DNA from: Spirochaetaceae bacterium | GTDB taxonomy: Bacteria > Myxococcota_A > UBA9160 > UBA4427 | NCBI GenBank assembly: GCA_020632655.1 | Contig: JACKFD010000016.1 | Location: 82,041 to 146,040 of the forward strand | Length of the DNA stretch: 64,000 nt | Direction: 5' to 3' | Part shown: in pieces, positions 32,592 to 41,225 of the stretch | Layout of the letters: each line of letters starts with the position of its first letter | Position numbering within the stretch: the stretch's first letter is position 1 | Notes under the pieces: generated by a model | What the model was told of the DNA's origin: nothing | Seen by the model: only the letters and a program-made list of their open reading frames with translations | Database searches by the model: none | Program-made: the position numbers and the translations under genes

Positions 32592-34427
32592 ATGTCCGCC
32601 TCGGACGACACCTCGACGCGAACCTCCGCATCGGACGACCCGGAAGCTCGACCCCGGAGCCGTCGACTTCGGCCGCTGCGTGCGCTCCTGCCCTTCCTAC
32701 GCCCCTACCGACTCGTCGTGCTCGCTGCCTTCGCCGCCCTCGTGGCGTCGACCGCGGTCATGCTCGTCGTGCCCGTGACCGTGCGCGCCGTGATCGACCA
32801 GGGCTTTTCGCGCGAGAGCGCCGCAGCGATCGACGAGTCGTTCCTGGCGCTGCTCGCGGTCGCCGCGCTGATGGGGGCGACGAGCTCGATCCGCTTCTTC
32901 CTCGTCTCGTGGATCGGCGAGCGCGTCGTGACGGACCTGCGTGCCGCCGTCTTCGATCACGTGATCGGCCAGAGTCCCGCCTTCTTCGAGACGAGCCATA
33001 CGGGCGAGATCCAGTCGCGATTGACGACGGATACGACCTTGATCAAGACGGTCGTCGGGTCGACGGTCTCGATCGCGCTGCGCAACGCCTTCACGTTCCT
33101 GGGCTCGGCGGCGATGCTCTTCTATACGAGCCCACGTCTGTCGGGGCTCGTGCTGCTCGCGATCCCCGCGATCGCCTTGCCGCTGATCGGCTTCGGGCGA
33201 CTCGTGCGACGGCTCTCCCGTCGCAGCCAGGACACCCTCGCCGACACGAACGTCTTCGCGGCCGAGGCCCTCGGCTTCGTCCAGACCGTCCAGGCCTTCA
33301 CCCACGAGGGCGCCGACCGGCGCCGCTATCGCGACGTCGTCGAGGTCGCCTTCCGCGCCGCGCGAGCGCGCATGGCGGCGCGAGCCTGGCTCACGGCGCT
33401 CGTGATCTTCCTCGTCTTCGCCTTCGTGATCGCGATCCTGCGGGTCGGCGCGCAGGCCGTGCTCGAGGACCGCATGAGCGGGGGCGAGCTCGGGCAGTTC
33501 GTGCTCTACGCGCTCTTCTGTGCGATGAGCCTCGGCGCCTTGACGGAGGTCTGGGGTGACCTGCAGCTCGCCGCGGGCGCCGCGGAGCGCCTCTTCGAGC
33601 TGCTGGGCATCGAGCCCCTGATCGCCCCGCCGCCCCGTCCGCAGCCCCTGCCCGAGCCGGCTCGGGGCCGGGTCGCCTTCGAGCACGTCGACTTCGCCTA
33701 CCCGACGCGCCGGGAGACCGGCGCCCTCGTCGACTGCTCGTTCGTCGCGGCGCCCGGCGAGACGATCGCGATCGTCGGCCCGTCGGGCGCGGGCAAGAGC
33801 ACGCTCTTCCGACTGCTGCTGCGCTTCTACGATCCGGATCGCGGCCGCGTGCTCGTCGACGGCGTCGACGTGCGCAGCGCGGACCCGCGTGAGATCCGCC
33901 GCCGGATCGCGATCGTGCCCCAGGAGTCGGCGATCTTCTCCGACACGCTGCGCGAGAACATCCGCTACGGACGCCCGGAGGCGGGCGACGCCGAGGTCGA
34001 GGCGGCCGCCCGTGCGGCGCTCGTCGACGAGTTCGCCGAACGTCTGCCCGAGGGCTGGGACACGCCCCTCGGCGAGCGCGGCCTCACCCTCTCCGGCGGC
34101 CAGCGACAACGCGTCGCGATCGCCCGGGCGATCCTGAAGGATGCGCCGATCCTGCTCCTCGACGAGGCGACGAGCTCCCTCGACTCCCAGAGCGAGCGCC
34201 TCGTGCAGACGGCTCTCGAGCGACTCGAACACGGTCGCACGACCCTCGTGATCGCCCATCGCCTGGCGACCGTCCGCGACGCCGACCGCATCCTCGTGCT
34301 CGACGGGGGACGCCTCGTCGCCTGCGGCGCGCATGCGGAGCTGCTCGCGGCGGGCGGCCTCTACGCCGACCTCGCCCGGATGCAGCTCGAGCTCGAGCGG
34401 CCCGCATCCGACGGGGTCGCGTCCTAG
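32592..34427 (+). CDS. ABC transporter, fused permease/ATPase (MsbA-like exporter)
   Basis: A 611-residue half-transporter with six membrane helices in roughly the first 350 residues and a C-terminal ATPase. The ATPase has Walker [11 protein letters not shown]-loop [11 protein letters not shown], signature [14 protein letters not shown], Walker [13 protein letters not shown] and the switch His in IAHRLATV. As a homodimer it would export lipids or hydrophobic compounds. It resembles the MsbA-related group found singly in proteobacteria. Its stop codon overlaps that of the convergent HAD gene (CTAG, 34424-34427). Confidence 0.93.
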   Translation: MSASDDTSTRTSASDDPEARPRSRRLRPLRALLPFLRPYRLVVLAAFAALVASTAVMLVVPVTVRAVIDQGFSRESAAAIDESFLALLAVAALMGATSSIRFFLVSWIGERVVTDLRAAVFDHVIGQSPAFFETSHTGEIQSRLTTDTTLIKTVVGSTVSIALRNAFTFLGSAAMLFYTSPRLSGLVLLAIPAIALPLIGFGRLVRRLSRRSQDTLADTNVFAAEALGFVQTVQAFTHEGADRRRYRDVVEVAFRAARARMAARAWLTALVIFLVFAFVIAILRVGAQAVLEDRMSGGELGQFVLYALFCAMSLGALTEVWGDLQLAAGAAERLFELLGIEPLIAPPPRPQPLPEPARGRVAFEHVDFAYPTRRETGALVDCSFVAAPGETIAIVGPSGAGKSTLFRLLLRFYDPDRGRVLVDGVDVRSADPREIRRRIAIVPQESAIFSDTLRENIRYGRPEAGDAEVEAAARAALVDEFAERLPEGWDTPLGERGLTLSGGQRQRVAIARAILKDAPILLLDEATSSLDSQSERLVQTALERLEHGRTTLVIAHRLATVRDADRILVLDGGRLVACGAHAELLAAGGLYADLARMQLELERPASDGVAS

Positions 34428-34774
34428 AAGATCCAGCCCGGCGTGCCAGGCTCGGGCAGCTCGTGGATCCAGTGGAACTCGAAGCCGTGCTGACGCGCGT
34501 AGACGTAGTCGGCGTTGCCGTCGCCCACGTGGATCCATCGCGTCGCCTGCGGAAAGCGCGCCCGCACCTCGTCGAGCATGTGCTTGTGGCCCACGAAGGC
34601 CAGCTCGAGGTCGTGCTCTTCGCAGAGGCGGCGCTGGTCCGAGACGACGCGGTCGGAGGCCGTGCCGACGATGTAGCCGCGGTCGAGGGCGTGACGCACG
34701 AGGGCAAGGGAGAAGGCGCCGGGGGGATCACCGATCTCGAGGGTGCCGTCGATGTCGAGGCTGAGCAGGATCAA
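34424..34774 (-). CDS. Compact HAD-superfamily hydrolase
   Basis: A 116-residue cap-less HAD protein. All four HAD motifs are visible: LDIDGT (nucleophile Asp7, acid Asp9), the Ser in GTASDR, a Lys in GHKHM, and GDGNAD for metal binding. No ATG lies nearby in frame; TTG at 34774 is the likely start, and a TATCGT box at 34806-34811 on this strand supports a transcript beginning just before it. A dephosphorylation role is expected; the substrate is unknown. It shares a CTAG stop overlap with the convergent ABC exporter. Confidence 0.7.
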   Translation of the reverse strand: MILLSLDIDGTLEIGDPPGAFSLALVRHALDRGYIVGTASDRVVSDQRRLCEEHDLELAFVGHKHMLDEVRARFPQATRWIHVGDGNADYVYARQHGFEFHWIHELPEPGTPGWIF

Positions 34775-34805
34775 GCCGGGTCTCGCGTGGGGTGCGTCGG
34801 GGCCG

Positions 34806-34811
34806 ACGATA
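34806..34811 (-). promoter_or_regulatory. -10-like box TATCGT for the HAD gene
   Basis: GGTATCGTCGGCC on the minus strand, about 32 bp before the proposed TTG start at 34774. It belongs to the recurring box family and favours the short form of the protein. Confidence 0.4.
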
Positions 34812-34958
34812 CCCGACCGGGTGCTTCGTGGCGGGTGCTGGCGGGGGCGGCCGCGAGCGTCGATATTCCGGGGCGGGCCGACGCCCGATCCGCACCGAGA
34901 GCCCGTCGCGAAGAGGCCGGCGCGCGCCGTCCCGCCCGCCCACGCCAGGAGAATCGTC

Positions 34959-36089
34959 ATGCCGAGCACGGAACGCCTGATCTCCTCCGACGACCACGTC
35001 GACCTCGCCCACGACGCCATCAAGCGTCACCTCGCGACGAAGTACCACGCCGCCTACGACGACGCGCTGATGCGCTTCGGCGCGGCGATGGCGAGCTCGA
35101 TGAGCATGGACGCGAACGCGAAGTGGCGGGAGCAGCGCGGCCTCGAGCCGGCGGCCCCGGGCCTGAACCCGATGCAGAGCCTCGCGGGCCGTCGCCATCC
35201 CGCCGCGGGCCGCGCGGGTCATACGGATGCGAAGGCCCGCCTCGAGGACCTCACGACCGACGGGATCGACGCCTCCGTCCTCTACTGCGAGGTCAGCGCC
35301 TTCCGCTACCTCTACCTCCTGAAGGAGGGCAACCGCGAAGCGACTCGCGCCTTCAACACGGCCATGACCGAGTTCGCCTCCGCCGATCCGTCGCGACTGA
35401 TCAGCTCCTACCAGATCCCGATCCACGACATCGACGGTGCGATCGCCGAGGTCGAGTGGGTGGCCAGGCAGGGCGGGAAGTCGTTGCAGCTGCCGGTCTT
35501 CCCGGCGGAGCTCGGGCTGCCCGACTACTGGGACGAGCGCTACGACCCGCTCTGGGCCGTGATCCAGGAGACGAACCTGCCGATCTGCCTGCACATCGGC
35601 CTCAACACCCAGCTCGAGAGCCTCGCCCGCCGCGACCCGACGCCGCAGAAGGGCATCTTCGTCGGCGCCGTCGCGCTCTCGACCGCCGAGCCCCTCGGCA
35701 TGTTCATCATGGGCGGCGTCTTCGAGCGCTTCCCCGGCCTCAAGGTCGTCTTCGTCGAGCCCGGCCTCGGCTGGGCCGCCTGGTGGCTCTACATCGTCGA
35801 CGACCTCACGAAGCGCCAGGGCTACGACTACCCCGCGATCCGCGAGCTCCCGAGCTTCTACTTCCATCGCAACGTCTTCCTCACCTTCATCGACGAGCCC
35901 GACGCCTACGCCCTCGCCACGAGCCGCCTCGGCGTCGACAACATCATGTGGTCCTCGGACTACCCGCACCCGGTGTCGAGCTGGCCCTCCTCCCACGCCA
36001 TCGTCGACCGGATGTTCGACGGCATCCCGGCCGGCGATCGCCGCAAGATCGTCTGCGACAACGCCGCGCGCGTCTGGAACCTGGCATGA
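34959..36089 (+). CDS. Amidohydrolase-2 family protein (metal-dependent TIM barrel)
   Basis: A 376-residue ACMSD/decarboxylase-type amidohydrolase. It starts with ISSDDHVD, where the usual HXH is reduced to HXD, has CLHIGLNTQ for a metal-binding His, and WSSDYPHPVSSWP for the final Asp. This subfamily commonly lies beside lipid and aromatic degradation genes and may act as a decarboxylase or hydrolase. AGGAG precedes the ATG. The 4-bp overlap (ATGA) with the DUF35 gene and the thiolase after it show an operon of three. Confidence 0.87.
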   Translation: MPSTERLISSDDHVDLAHDAIKRHLATKYHAAYDDALMRFGAAMASSMSMDANAKWREQRGLEPAAPGLNPMQSLAGRRHPAAGRAGHTDAKARLEDLTTDGIDASVLYCEVSAFRYLYLLKEGNREATRAFNTAMTEFASADPSRLISSYQIPIHDIDGAIAEVEWVARQGGKSLQLPVFPAELGLPDYWDERYDPLWAVIQETNLPICLHIGLNTQLESLARRDPTPQKGIFVGAVALSTAEPLGMFIMGGVFERFPGLKVVFVEPGLGWAAWWLYIVDDLTKRQGYDYPAIRELPSFYFHRNVFLTFIDEPDAYALATSRLGVDNIMWSSDYPHPVSSWPSSHAIVDRMFDGIPAGDRRKIVCDNAARVWNLA

Positions 36090-36481
36090 CGCAAGTCATC
36101 GCCCCGACCCCCGACGCCGACGACGCCTGGTTCTGGAAGGGCGTCGCCGAGGACCGTCTGCTGCTCCAGCGCTGCGCCGAGTGCCGCCTCCTCCGCCATC
36201 CGCCCTCGCCGATGTGCTCGGGCTGCAACGCCCTCGCCTGGGAGACGCTCCCCGCCTCGGGCCGCGCGACGGTCTACAGCTGGGTCGTGTCCCGGCATCC
36301 GACGCGGCCCGACGCCGACCCGCGCATCGTCGTCCTGCTCGACCTCGAGGAGGGCGTGCGCTTCGTGTCGAACCTGGTCGACTGCCCGCTCGAGGACGTC
36401 CGCTTCGGCCTGCCCGTCGAGCTCGTCTTCGTCGACTACGACGGCGTCCGCCTGCCGCAATTCCGCCCGGCCAGGAGCTAG
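36086..36481 (+). CDS. DUF35 OB-fold/zinc-ribbon protein (ChsH2-type)
   Basis: A 131-residue protein with a rubredoxin-like zinc ribbon (Cys30, Cys33, Cys44, Cys47 in RCAEC and MCSGC) followed by an OB fold (VYSWVVSRHPTRPD, IVVLLDLEEGVRFVSNLVD). DUF35 partners bind acyl-CoA and pair with thiolase-like proteins; in actinobacterial steroid catabolism a DUF35-thiolase pair (ChsH2-Ltp2) cleaves a side chain by retro-aldol reaction. Gene order here, directly before a Ltp-type thiolase, fits the same complex. It overlaps the amidohydrolase gene by ATGA. Confidence 0.9.
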   Translation: MTQVIAPTPDADDAWFWKGVAEDRLLLQRCAECRLLRHPPSPMCSGCNALAWETLPASGRATVYSWVVSRHPTRPDADPRIVVLLDLEEGVRFVSNLVDCPLEDVRFGLPVELVFVDYDGVRLPQFRPARS

Positions 36482-36582
36482 TCGCGCCGAGCCGCGCGTC
36501 CGAACGGAAGACCTCGTCACGCCGCCGCGCGGCCCCGGATCATCCAGCCCCGACCGCCCTGCCCCACGGAGAAGCCCAGCCC

Positions 36583-37731
36583 ATGCCCGCCTCCCTCGTC
36601 GACCAGGCCGCGATCGTCGGCATCGGCCAGACCGAGTTCTCGAAGGAATCCGGCCGCAGCGAGCTGCAGCTCGCCGCCGAAGCCTCCCTCGCCGCCATCC
36701 GCGACGCCGGCCTCACACCCGCGGACATCGACGGCCTCATCACCTTCACCCTCGACACGAGCGACGAGCTGCTCCTGATGCGCGCCCTCGGCCTGCCCGA
36801 GATCCGCTTCTGGTCGCGCACGCCCCATGGCGGCGCCGGCTCGACGACGACGATCCTGCACGCCGCGAGCGCCGTCGCGAGCGGCGCCGCGAAGCACGTG
36901 CTCGTCTGGCGCGCCTTCAACGAGCGCTCGGGCCATCGCTTCGGCCAACCGAACGCCGCTGCGCCGCCCCTCGGCTGGAACTGGTACCTGCCCTTCGGCC
37001 TCGACACGCCGGCCAAGATCTACTCGCTCACCTTCCAGCGCTACATGGACGCCTACGGCCTCACGAACGAGGATTTCGGCCGCTACACCGTCGTCGCCCG
37101 CAAGCACGCCGCGACGAATCCGAACGCCTGGTTCTACGAGCGGCCGATCACCCTCGCGGACCATCAGGCGTCGCGCTGGATCGTCGAGCCGATCCTGCGG
37201 CTGCTCGATTGCTGCCAGGAGAGCGACGGTGGCGTCGCCCTCGTGATCTCGACCGCCGAGCGGGCGCGCGACCTGCCGCAGCCCCTCGTCCGTCTGCGAC
37301 ACGTCGTCGACAGCCATCTGATGGGCGGTCACGTGATGTTCAACTACTACCTCGAGGACCACAGCCGCTTCGAGGAATGCCACTCGGCGGCAGCAAGGCT
37401 CTACGGCGAGTCGGGCCTCACGGCATCGGACATGGACGCCGCCATGCTCTACGAGAACTTCAGCCCCGTCGTCTTCATGCAGCTCGAGGGCTTCGGCTTC
37501 TGCGGCCCGGGCGAGGCCCGCGACTTCGTCCGCGACGGGCACATCGAGCTCGGCGGGAGCCTGCCCGTCAACACCCACGGCGGCCTGCTCGGCGAGGCCT
37601 ACATCCACGGAATGAACAACATCCTCGAGGGCGTCCGACAGATCCGTGGGCAGGCGGTGAATCAGGTCGCGGGGGCGCGGCACGTGCTCGTGGGAGGCGG
37701 GCGGGGCGCGATGATCCTCGCCGGGGACTGA
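36583..37731 (+). CDS. Thiolase-family lipid-transfer protein (Ltp/SCP-x type)
   Basis: A 382-residue non-canonical thiolase. AAIVGIGQTEFSKESGRSELQLAAEA is the typical opening of the SCP-x-thiolase/Ltp group. In the segment HGGAGSTTTILHAASAVASG the nucleophilic Cys of true thiolases is not present. The C-terminal VNTHGGLLGEAYIHGMNNILEGVRQIRG keeps the catalytic-type His. Such Cys-less forms act as aldolases with a DUF35 partner, which is encoded just upstream. It would cleave a hydroxyacyl-CoA, possibly of a sterol-like or branched substrate; this is inference. Confidence 0.88.
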   Translation: MPASLVDQAAIVGIGQTEFSKESGRSELQLAAEASLAAIRDAGLTPADIDGLITFTLDTSDELLLMRALGLPEIRFWSRTPHGGAGSTTTILHAASAVASGAAKHVLVWRAFNERSGHRFGQPNAAAPPLGWNWYLPFGLDTPAKIYSLTFQRYMDAYGLTNEDFGRYTVVARKHAATNPNAWFYERPITLADHQASRWIVEPILRLLDCCQESDGGVALVISTAERARDLPQPLVRLRHVVDSHLMGGHVMFNYYLEDHSRFEECHSAAARLYGESGLTASDMDAAMLYENFSPVVFMQLEGFGFCGPGEARDFVRDGHIELGGSLPVNTHGGLLGEAYIHGMNNILEGVRQIRGQAVNQVAGARHVLVGGGRGAMILAGD

Positions 37732-37774
37732 GCGTCGACCGGCGCGACCATGGCCTGCGCCGATCGCGTGCCGA

Positions 37775-39025
37775 TCAGTCCGTGACCTGGCCGCTCAGGA
37801 TCGGCGTGACCGTGTCGAGTGCGGCGAGGCCCTCCCGCTCGAGCCGGGCGAGCGGAAGCCTGTGGATCGTCACCGCAGGCCCACCCTCGGTCTGGATCAG
37901 CCGCAGGCTGAAGACGCCGGTCTCGTGCGAGAAGGAGTCGATCCAGCTCCCGCCGATGCCCGGGTCGCGGTCGGCGACGATCGCGAGGATCGATCCGTCG
38001 GGCTCGGGCTTCGCGGTGAACTTCGTGAGGTAGCCCTGCCCGTCCTCGTAGACGTCGAGGTTCTCCTGCCAGCGATTGCAGAGCTGAAGGATCCAATGCT
38101 CGCACTCGGGCGGCCTGAACCGGATCACGAGGGCCTCGTCCCGACCCTTCCGCCAGCTCCCGAAGCCATGCAGGCGGTCGAGGACGCCGCCGTTGCTGAG
38201 ATAGGTCGACTCGGAGAAGACGATCGTGTTGGGGCGCTGGTCGAGGTTCTCCTGCCACCATCGCCGCACGAGCTCGGCGTAGCCCAGCACGATCTGGCCC
38301 GACTTCGCGAGTCCGGCGGCGACCTCCTCGGGCTCGATCGGCCGGGGCCGCGGATGGTCGACCCGCTCGATCTCGAAGTGCGGCGGAACGACCCGACGGC
38401 GATCGTCGTAGACCAGTCGGATGAGCACGCCCGTCGCGTCCGGATCGAGACGCAGCCAGTTGCGCGGTCCGGCCGTGGGCTCGTCCGCCGAGAGCAGGAC
38501 CGAGAAGCGACCCTCGGCGTCGAAGTCGATGTCGCGGCTCGTGAGGAAGGAACGCGTCTCGAGATTCGTGGGATCGAATTCGGCGAGACCCGCGACGCCC
38601 GACGCCGCCCAGTCCCGCGCCGCGAGATCCGCCGGCTGGGGCGCCGTCCAGGTCGCCATCACGAAATAGGGCAGCGTGCCGCGATCGCCCGTGATCCGAT
38701 AGGCATGACGGCCGTCCTCGAACTCGCACATCAGGTGGTCCTGGTCCGGGTTCTGGACGTTGATGCTCTGGCGCCAGGGGGCGTCGCGCAGACGCGGCCG
38801 CTCGGGCTCGCAGTTCTCGATCATGCGCTCGAAGCCGTTGCGCACCATGCGCGAGAGGAAGCGATACCACTCGGCGCGCTCGAGGTCGCTCGGACCGCCG
38901 CCCTGCCCGTCGTCGAAGGCCTCGACGAGGCGCCCCGCCTGCTTCAGCGTGTCGCAGAAATCGTCCCACGCGAGGCCGCGCAGCAGCCGCTCCCGCGCTC
39001 GACGCGAAGTCTCCGCCTCCCCCAT
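37775..39025 (-). CDS. DUF1214 domain-containing protein
   Basis: A 416-residue protein of unknown function. The last ~110 residues (HWILQLCNRWQENLDVYEDGQGYLTKFT, then FSLRLIQTEGGPAVTIHRLP) are DUF1214-like; the middle has VMATWTAPQPAD and RNWLRLDPDATGVLIRLVYDD. No signal peptide is evident. ATG 39025 is chosen because GGAGGGGAGG lies upstream; a GTG at 39061 has no ribosome site. It follows bacterioferritin by 40 bp on the same strand. It is related in its C-terminal domain to the protein at 25450-26634. Confidence 0.72.
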   Translation of the reverse strand: MGEAETSRRARERLLRGLAWDDFCDTLKQAGRLVEAFDDGQGGGPSDLERAEWYRFLSRMVRNGFERMIENCEPERPRLRDAPWRQSINVQNPDQDHLMCEFEDGRHAYRITGDRGTLPYFVMATWTAPQPADLAARDWAASGVAGLAEFDPTNLETRSFLTSRDIDFDAEGRFSVLLSADEPTAGPRNWLRLDPDATGVLIRLVYDDRRRVVPPHFEIERVDHPRPRPIEPEEVAAGLAKSGQIVLGYAELVRRWWQENLDQRPNTIVFSESTYLSNGGVLDRLHGFGSWRKGRDEALVIRFRPPECEHWILQLCNRWQENLDVYEDGQGYLTKFTAKPEPDGSILAIVADRDPGIGGSWIDSFSHETGVFSLRLIQTEGGPAVTIHRLPLARLEREGLAALDTVTPILSGQVTD

Positions 39026-39065
39026 CGCGCCGCTTGCCTCCCCTCCGTCCGAGTCCTCCACGACG

Positions 39066-39536
39066 CTAGTCGTGGATCATCTCCGCCAGATAGCGCTCGC
39101 GGCCGACCTCCTTCACGAGGTGGAGCTGGGCCTCGAGCCAGTCGACCGACTCCTCCTCCTCCTTGAGGATGCGCTCGAGCAGCTCCCGCGTGCCGTTGTC
39201 GGCCTTCTCGCGCGCGAGGGCGATGCCCTTGTTCAGCCGGTCGAGGGCCTCGAGCTCGAGGGCCAGATCGAGCTCGTGCTGCTCGATCGCGTTCTCGCCG
39301 ACGCGGACGGGATTCATGCGCTGCATGTTGGGAATGCCGTCGAGGTAGAGGATCCGCTCGATCACCTCGTCGGCGTGCTTCATCTCCTCGATCGACTCCT
39401 CGCGCTTCTTCTTCGAGAGCCGCTCGTAGCCCCAGTTCGAGCACATCTTGTGATGGATGAAATACTGGTTGATCGCCGTCAGCTCCGACGTCAACACGTC
39501 GTTCAGCACCTCGATCAACGCTGCATCGCCTCTCAT
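39066..39536 (-). CDS. bfr: Bacterioferritin with an altered ferroxidase ligand
   Basis: A 156-residue four-helix ferritin. Met52 in EEMKHAD is the inter-subunit heme ligand. Of the six ferroxidase ligands, Glu18, Glu51, His54, Glu94 and Glu127 are present, but position 130 is Ser (KEEEESVDWLE) where His is standard. The site may therefore have weakened iron oxidation, or the chain may pair with a second Bfr subunit as in heteropolymeric bacterioferritins. It oxidises and stores iron in the cytoplasm. A DUF1214 gene follows on the same strand. No bacterioferritin-associated ferredoxin is adjacent. Confidence 0.93.
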   Translation of the reverse strand: MRGDAALIEVLNDVLTSELTAINQYFIHHKMCSNWGYERLSKKKREESIEEMKHADEVIERILYLDGIPNMQRMNPVRVGENAIEQHELDLALELEALDRLNKGIALAREKADNGTRELLERILKEEEESVDWLEAQLHLVKEVGRERYLAEMIHD

Positions 39537-39581
39537 GTCCGCCCCCTTTCCACCTTCGTCCGCCCGGCTACGAAGGTCCGA

Positions 39582-41045
39582 TCACTTCCCCGCCACCACG
39601 TGCCGACCCGCGCGACGGCCGAAGAAGGTCGACTCGCCGATGCAGGTGCCGCTCGAATAGCCCGTGCCGTCCTGCGCGATGTTCGACGCGCAGGCGCCGA
39701 TCGCGTAGAGGCCGGGCACGACGCCGCCATCCGCCGTGCGGACCTGGCCGTCGATCGTGACGTCGAGACCGCCGAGGGTGAAGGCCATGTAGGTGGCGGC
39801 GCCGACGGACGCGTCGAGCGCGGCGTAGGGCGCGGTGTCCAGGGGCTGGAGCCACTTCTTCCCCTTGTGGAAGTCGGGATCCTCCCCCTTCGCGGCGTTC
39901 TCGTTGTATCGCCGCAGCGTCTCCTGGAGCGAGCCCTCGGGCATGCCGAGCGCCTTCTCCATCTCCTCCACCGACTCGAAGGCGTCGACCAGCGGGTAGG
40001 CGCCCCAGCTCGGCGGATCCGGCTGATAGGTCTTCTCGTCGAGGATCAGCCAGCCCTGCCGACCGGGCTGCTTCGTCGTGAAGAGGCTCGAGCGCGAGTG
40101 GTAGGAGTCCTCGGCGCAGTAGCGCTGGCCGAGCTTGTTGACGAGGATGCCCTTGATGTGGCTCTCGGGCGGGTAGAACGCCGCCGTCACGAGCGCGCCG
40201 TCCATGTGCTTGAGCACGCCGCCGGCTGCGAGACCGAGCTGATGACCCGCGCCGTCGTCGTTCGGCGTGAACTGCCGCGTGTAGCCCGGATTCAGCAGCT
40301 CGGGCAGGTACTTCTTCAACATCTCCTCGTTCTGCGTGAACTGCCCCGTCGCGAGCATGACGCCCTTGCGCGCGCGTACGGCGCCCTTCTCCTTGCCGAA
40401 GACGCGGTAGCTGACACCGACGATGCGGCCGTTCTCGCGGATCAGGTGGTGGACCTGCGCGTCGGTCACGATCCGCACGCCGAGCTGCTGCGCCTTCGCG
40501 ATCAGGCACTCCATCATCTTCGCGCCGCCGCCCTCGCCGACCTGCGCGACCTTGTGGCCGCGAGGCGCGGGCTTCGCCTCGTCGCGGAAGGGCCAGACCT
40601 CCTCGTTGCCCGACCAGATCAGGCACTCGTCCGTCATCTGCATGACGTGCTTGCCCTTGTACATGGTGTCGTTGAAGGGCACGCCGTGGGCCACGAGCCA
40701 GTCGAAGTGCGCGACGCTCTGCTCGCAGTACGCCCGGATCTTCGCCTCGTCCGGCTCGGGCGTGTTCATCATGAGATAGGTGACCATGTCCTCGACGGAG
40801 TCCTCGACGCCCACGGCCTTCTGGACCCGGGTGCCACCGCCGAGGTAGAGATGTCCGGCGGCCATGGCGGTCACGCCGCCCCCGCCGCTCGCCCGCTCGA
40901 GCACGAGCACGTCGGCGCCCGCCTCACGCGCCTCGATCGCCGCGCAGACGCCCGCGCAGCCGAGCCCGACGATCACGACGTCCGCCTCGTCGACCGTCGG
41001 CGGCGCCTCGGCCGCCTCGATCACCCCGTACTCGCCGCTCGCCAT
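39582..41045 (-). CDS. FAD-dependent oxidoreductase (fumarate reductase / 3-ketosteroid dehydrogenase-like)
   Basis: A 487-residue flavoprotein. The dinucleotide-binding motif VVIVGLGCAGVCAAIEAREAG is followed by VLVLERASGGGGVT, and the second FAD contact is GLYAIGACASN near the C-terminus, with GTGYSSGTCIGESTFFGRRAGR closing the fold. It belongs to the FAD_binding_2 family, which includes fumarate reductases and ketosteroid delta-1 dehydrogenases. No covalent-flavin or heme motif is visible, so a soluble dehydrogenase is likely. A TAGACT box lies at 41155-41160 on this strand. It is a paralog of the truncated gene at the window start. Confidence 0.88.
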   Translation of the reverse strand: MASGEYGVIEAAEAPPTVDEADVVIVGLGCAGVCAAIEAREAGADVLVLERASGGGGVTAMAAGHLYLGGGTRVQKAVGVEDSVEDMVTYLMMNTPEPDEAKIRAYCEQSVAHFDWLVAHGVPFNDTMYKGKHVMQMTDECLIWSGNEEVWPFRDEAKPAPRGHKVAQVGEGGGAKMMECLIAKAQQLGVRIVTDAQVHHLIRENGRIVGVSYRVFGKEKGAVRARKGVMLATGQFTQNEEMLKKYLPELLNPGYTRQFTPNDDGAGHQLGLAAGGVLKHMDGALVTAAFYPPESHIKGILVNKLGQRYCAEDSYHSRSSLFTTKQPGRQGWLILDEKTYQPDPPSWGAYPLVDAFESVEEMEKALGMPEGSLQETLRRYNENAAKGEDPDFHKGKKWLQPLDTAPYAALDASVGAATYMAFTLGGLDVTIDGQVRTADGGVVPGLYAIGACASNIAQDGTGYSSGTCIGESTFFGRRAGRHVVAGK

Positions 41046-41154
41046 CCTCTCCCCCTGGTCCAGGCCGCGGATCCTGCCGCGCCCGCGTTCCGAGTCGTTC
41101 CCGGCTCGCGCGGCGTCGCCCCGTACGGCGCCGTCGCTGCGAATTCGGGCTCGC

Positions 41155-41160
41155 AGTCTA
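41155..41160 (-). promoter_or_regulatory. -10-like box TAGACT for the flavoprotein gene
   Basis: GGTTAGACTGCGAG on the minus strand, about 110 bp before the start at 41045. Part of the recurring box family. Confidence 0.45.
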
Positions 41161-41225
41161 ACCCAGGCGATCGGGGCCGATGGCGCCGCGGCATCGCCCG
41201 GCATCACCGGCCCCCGGGGTCGGAA

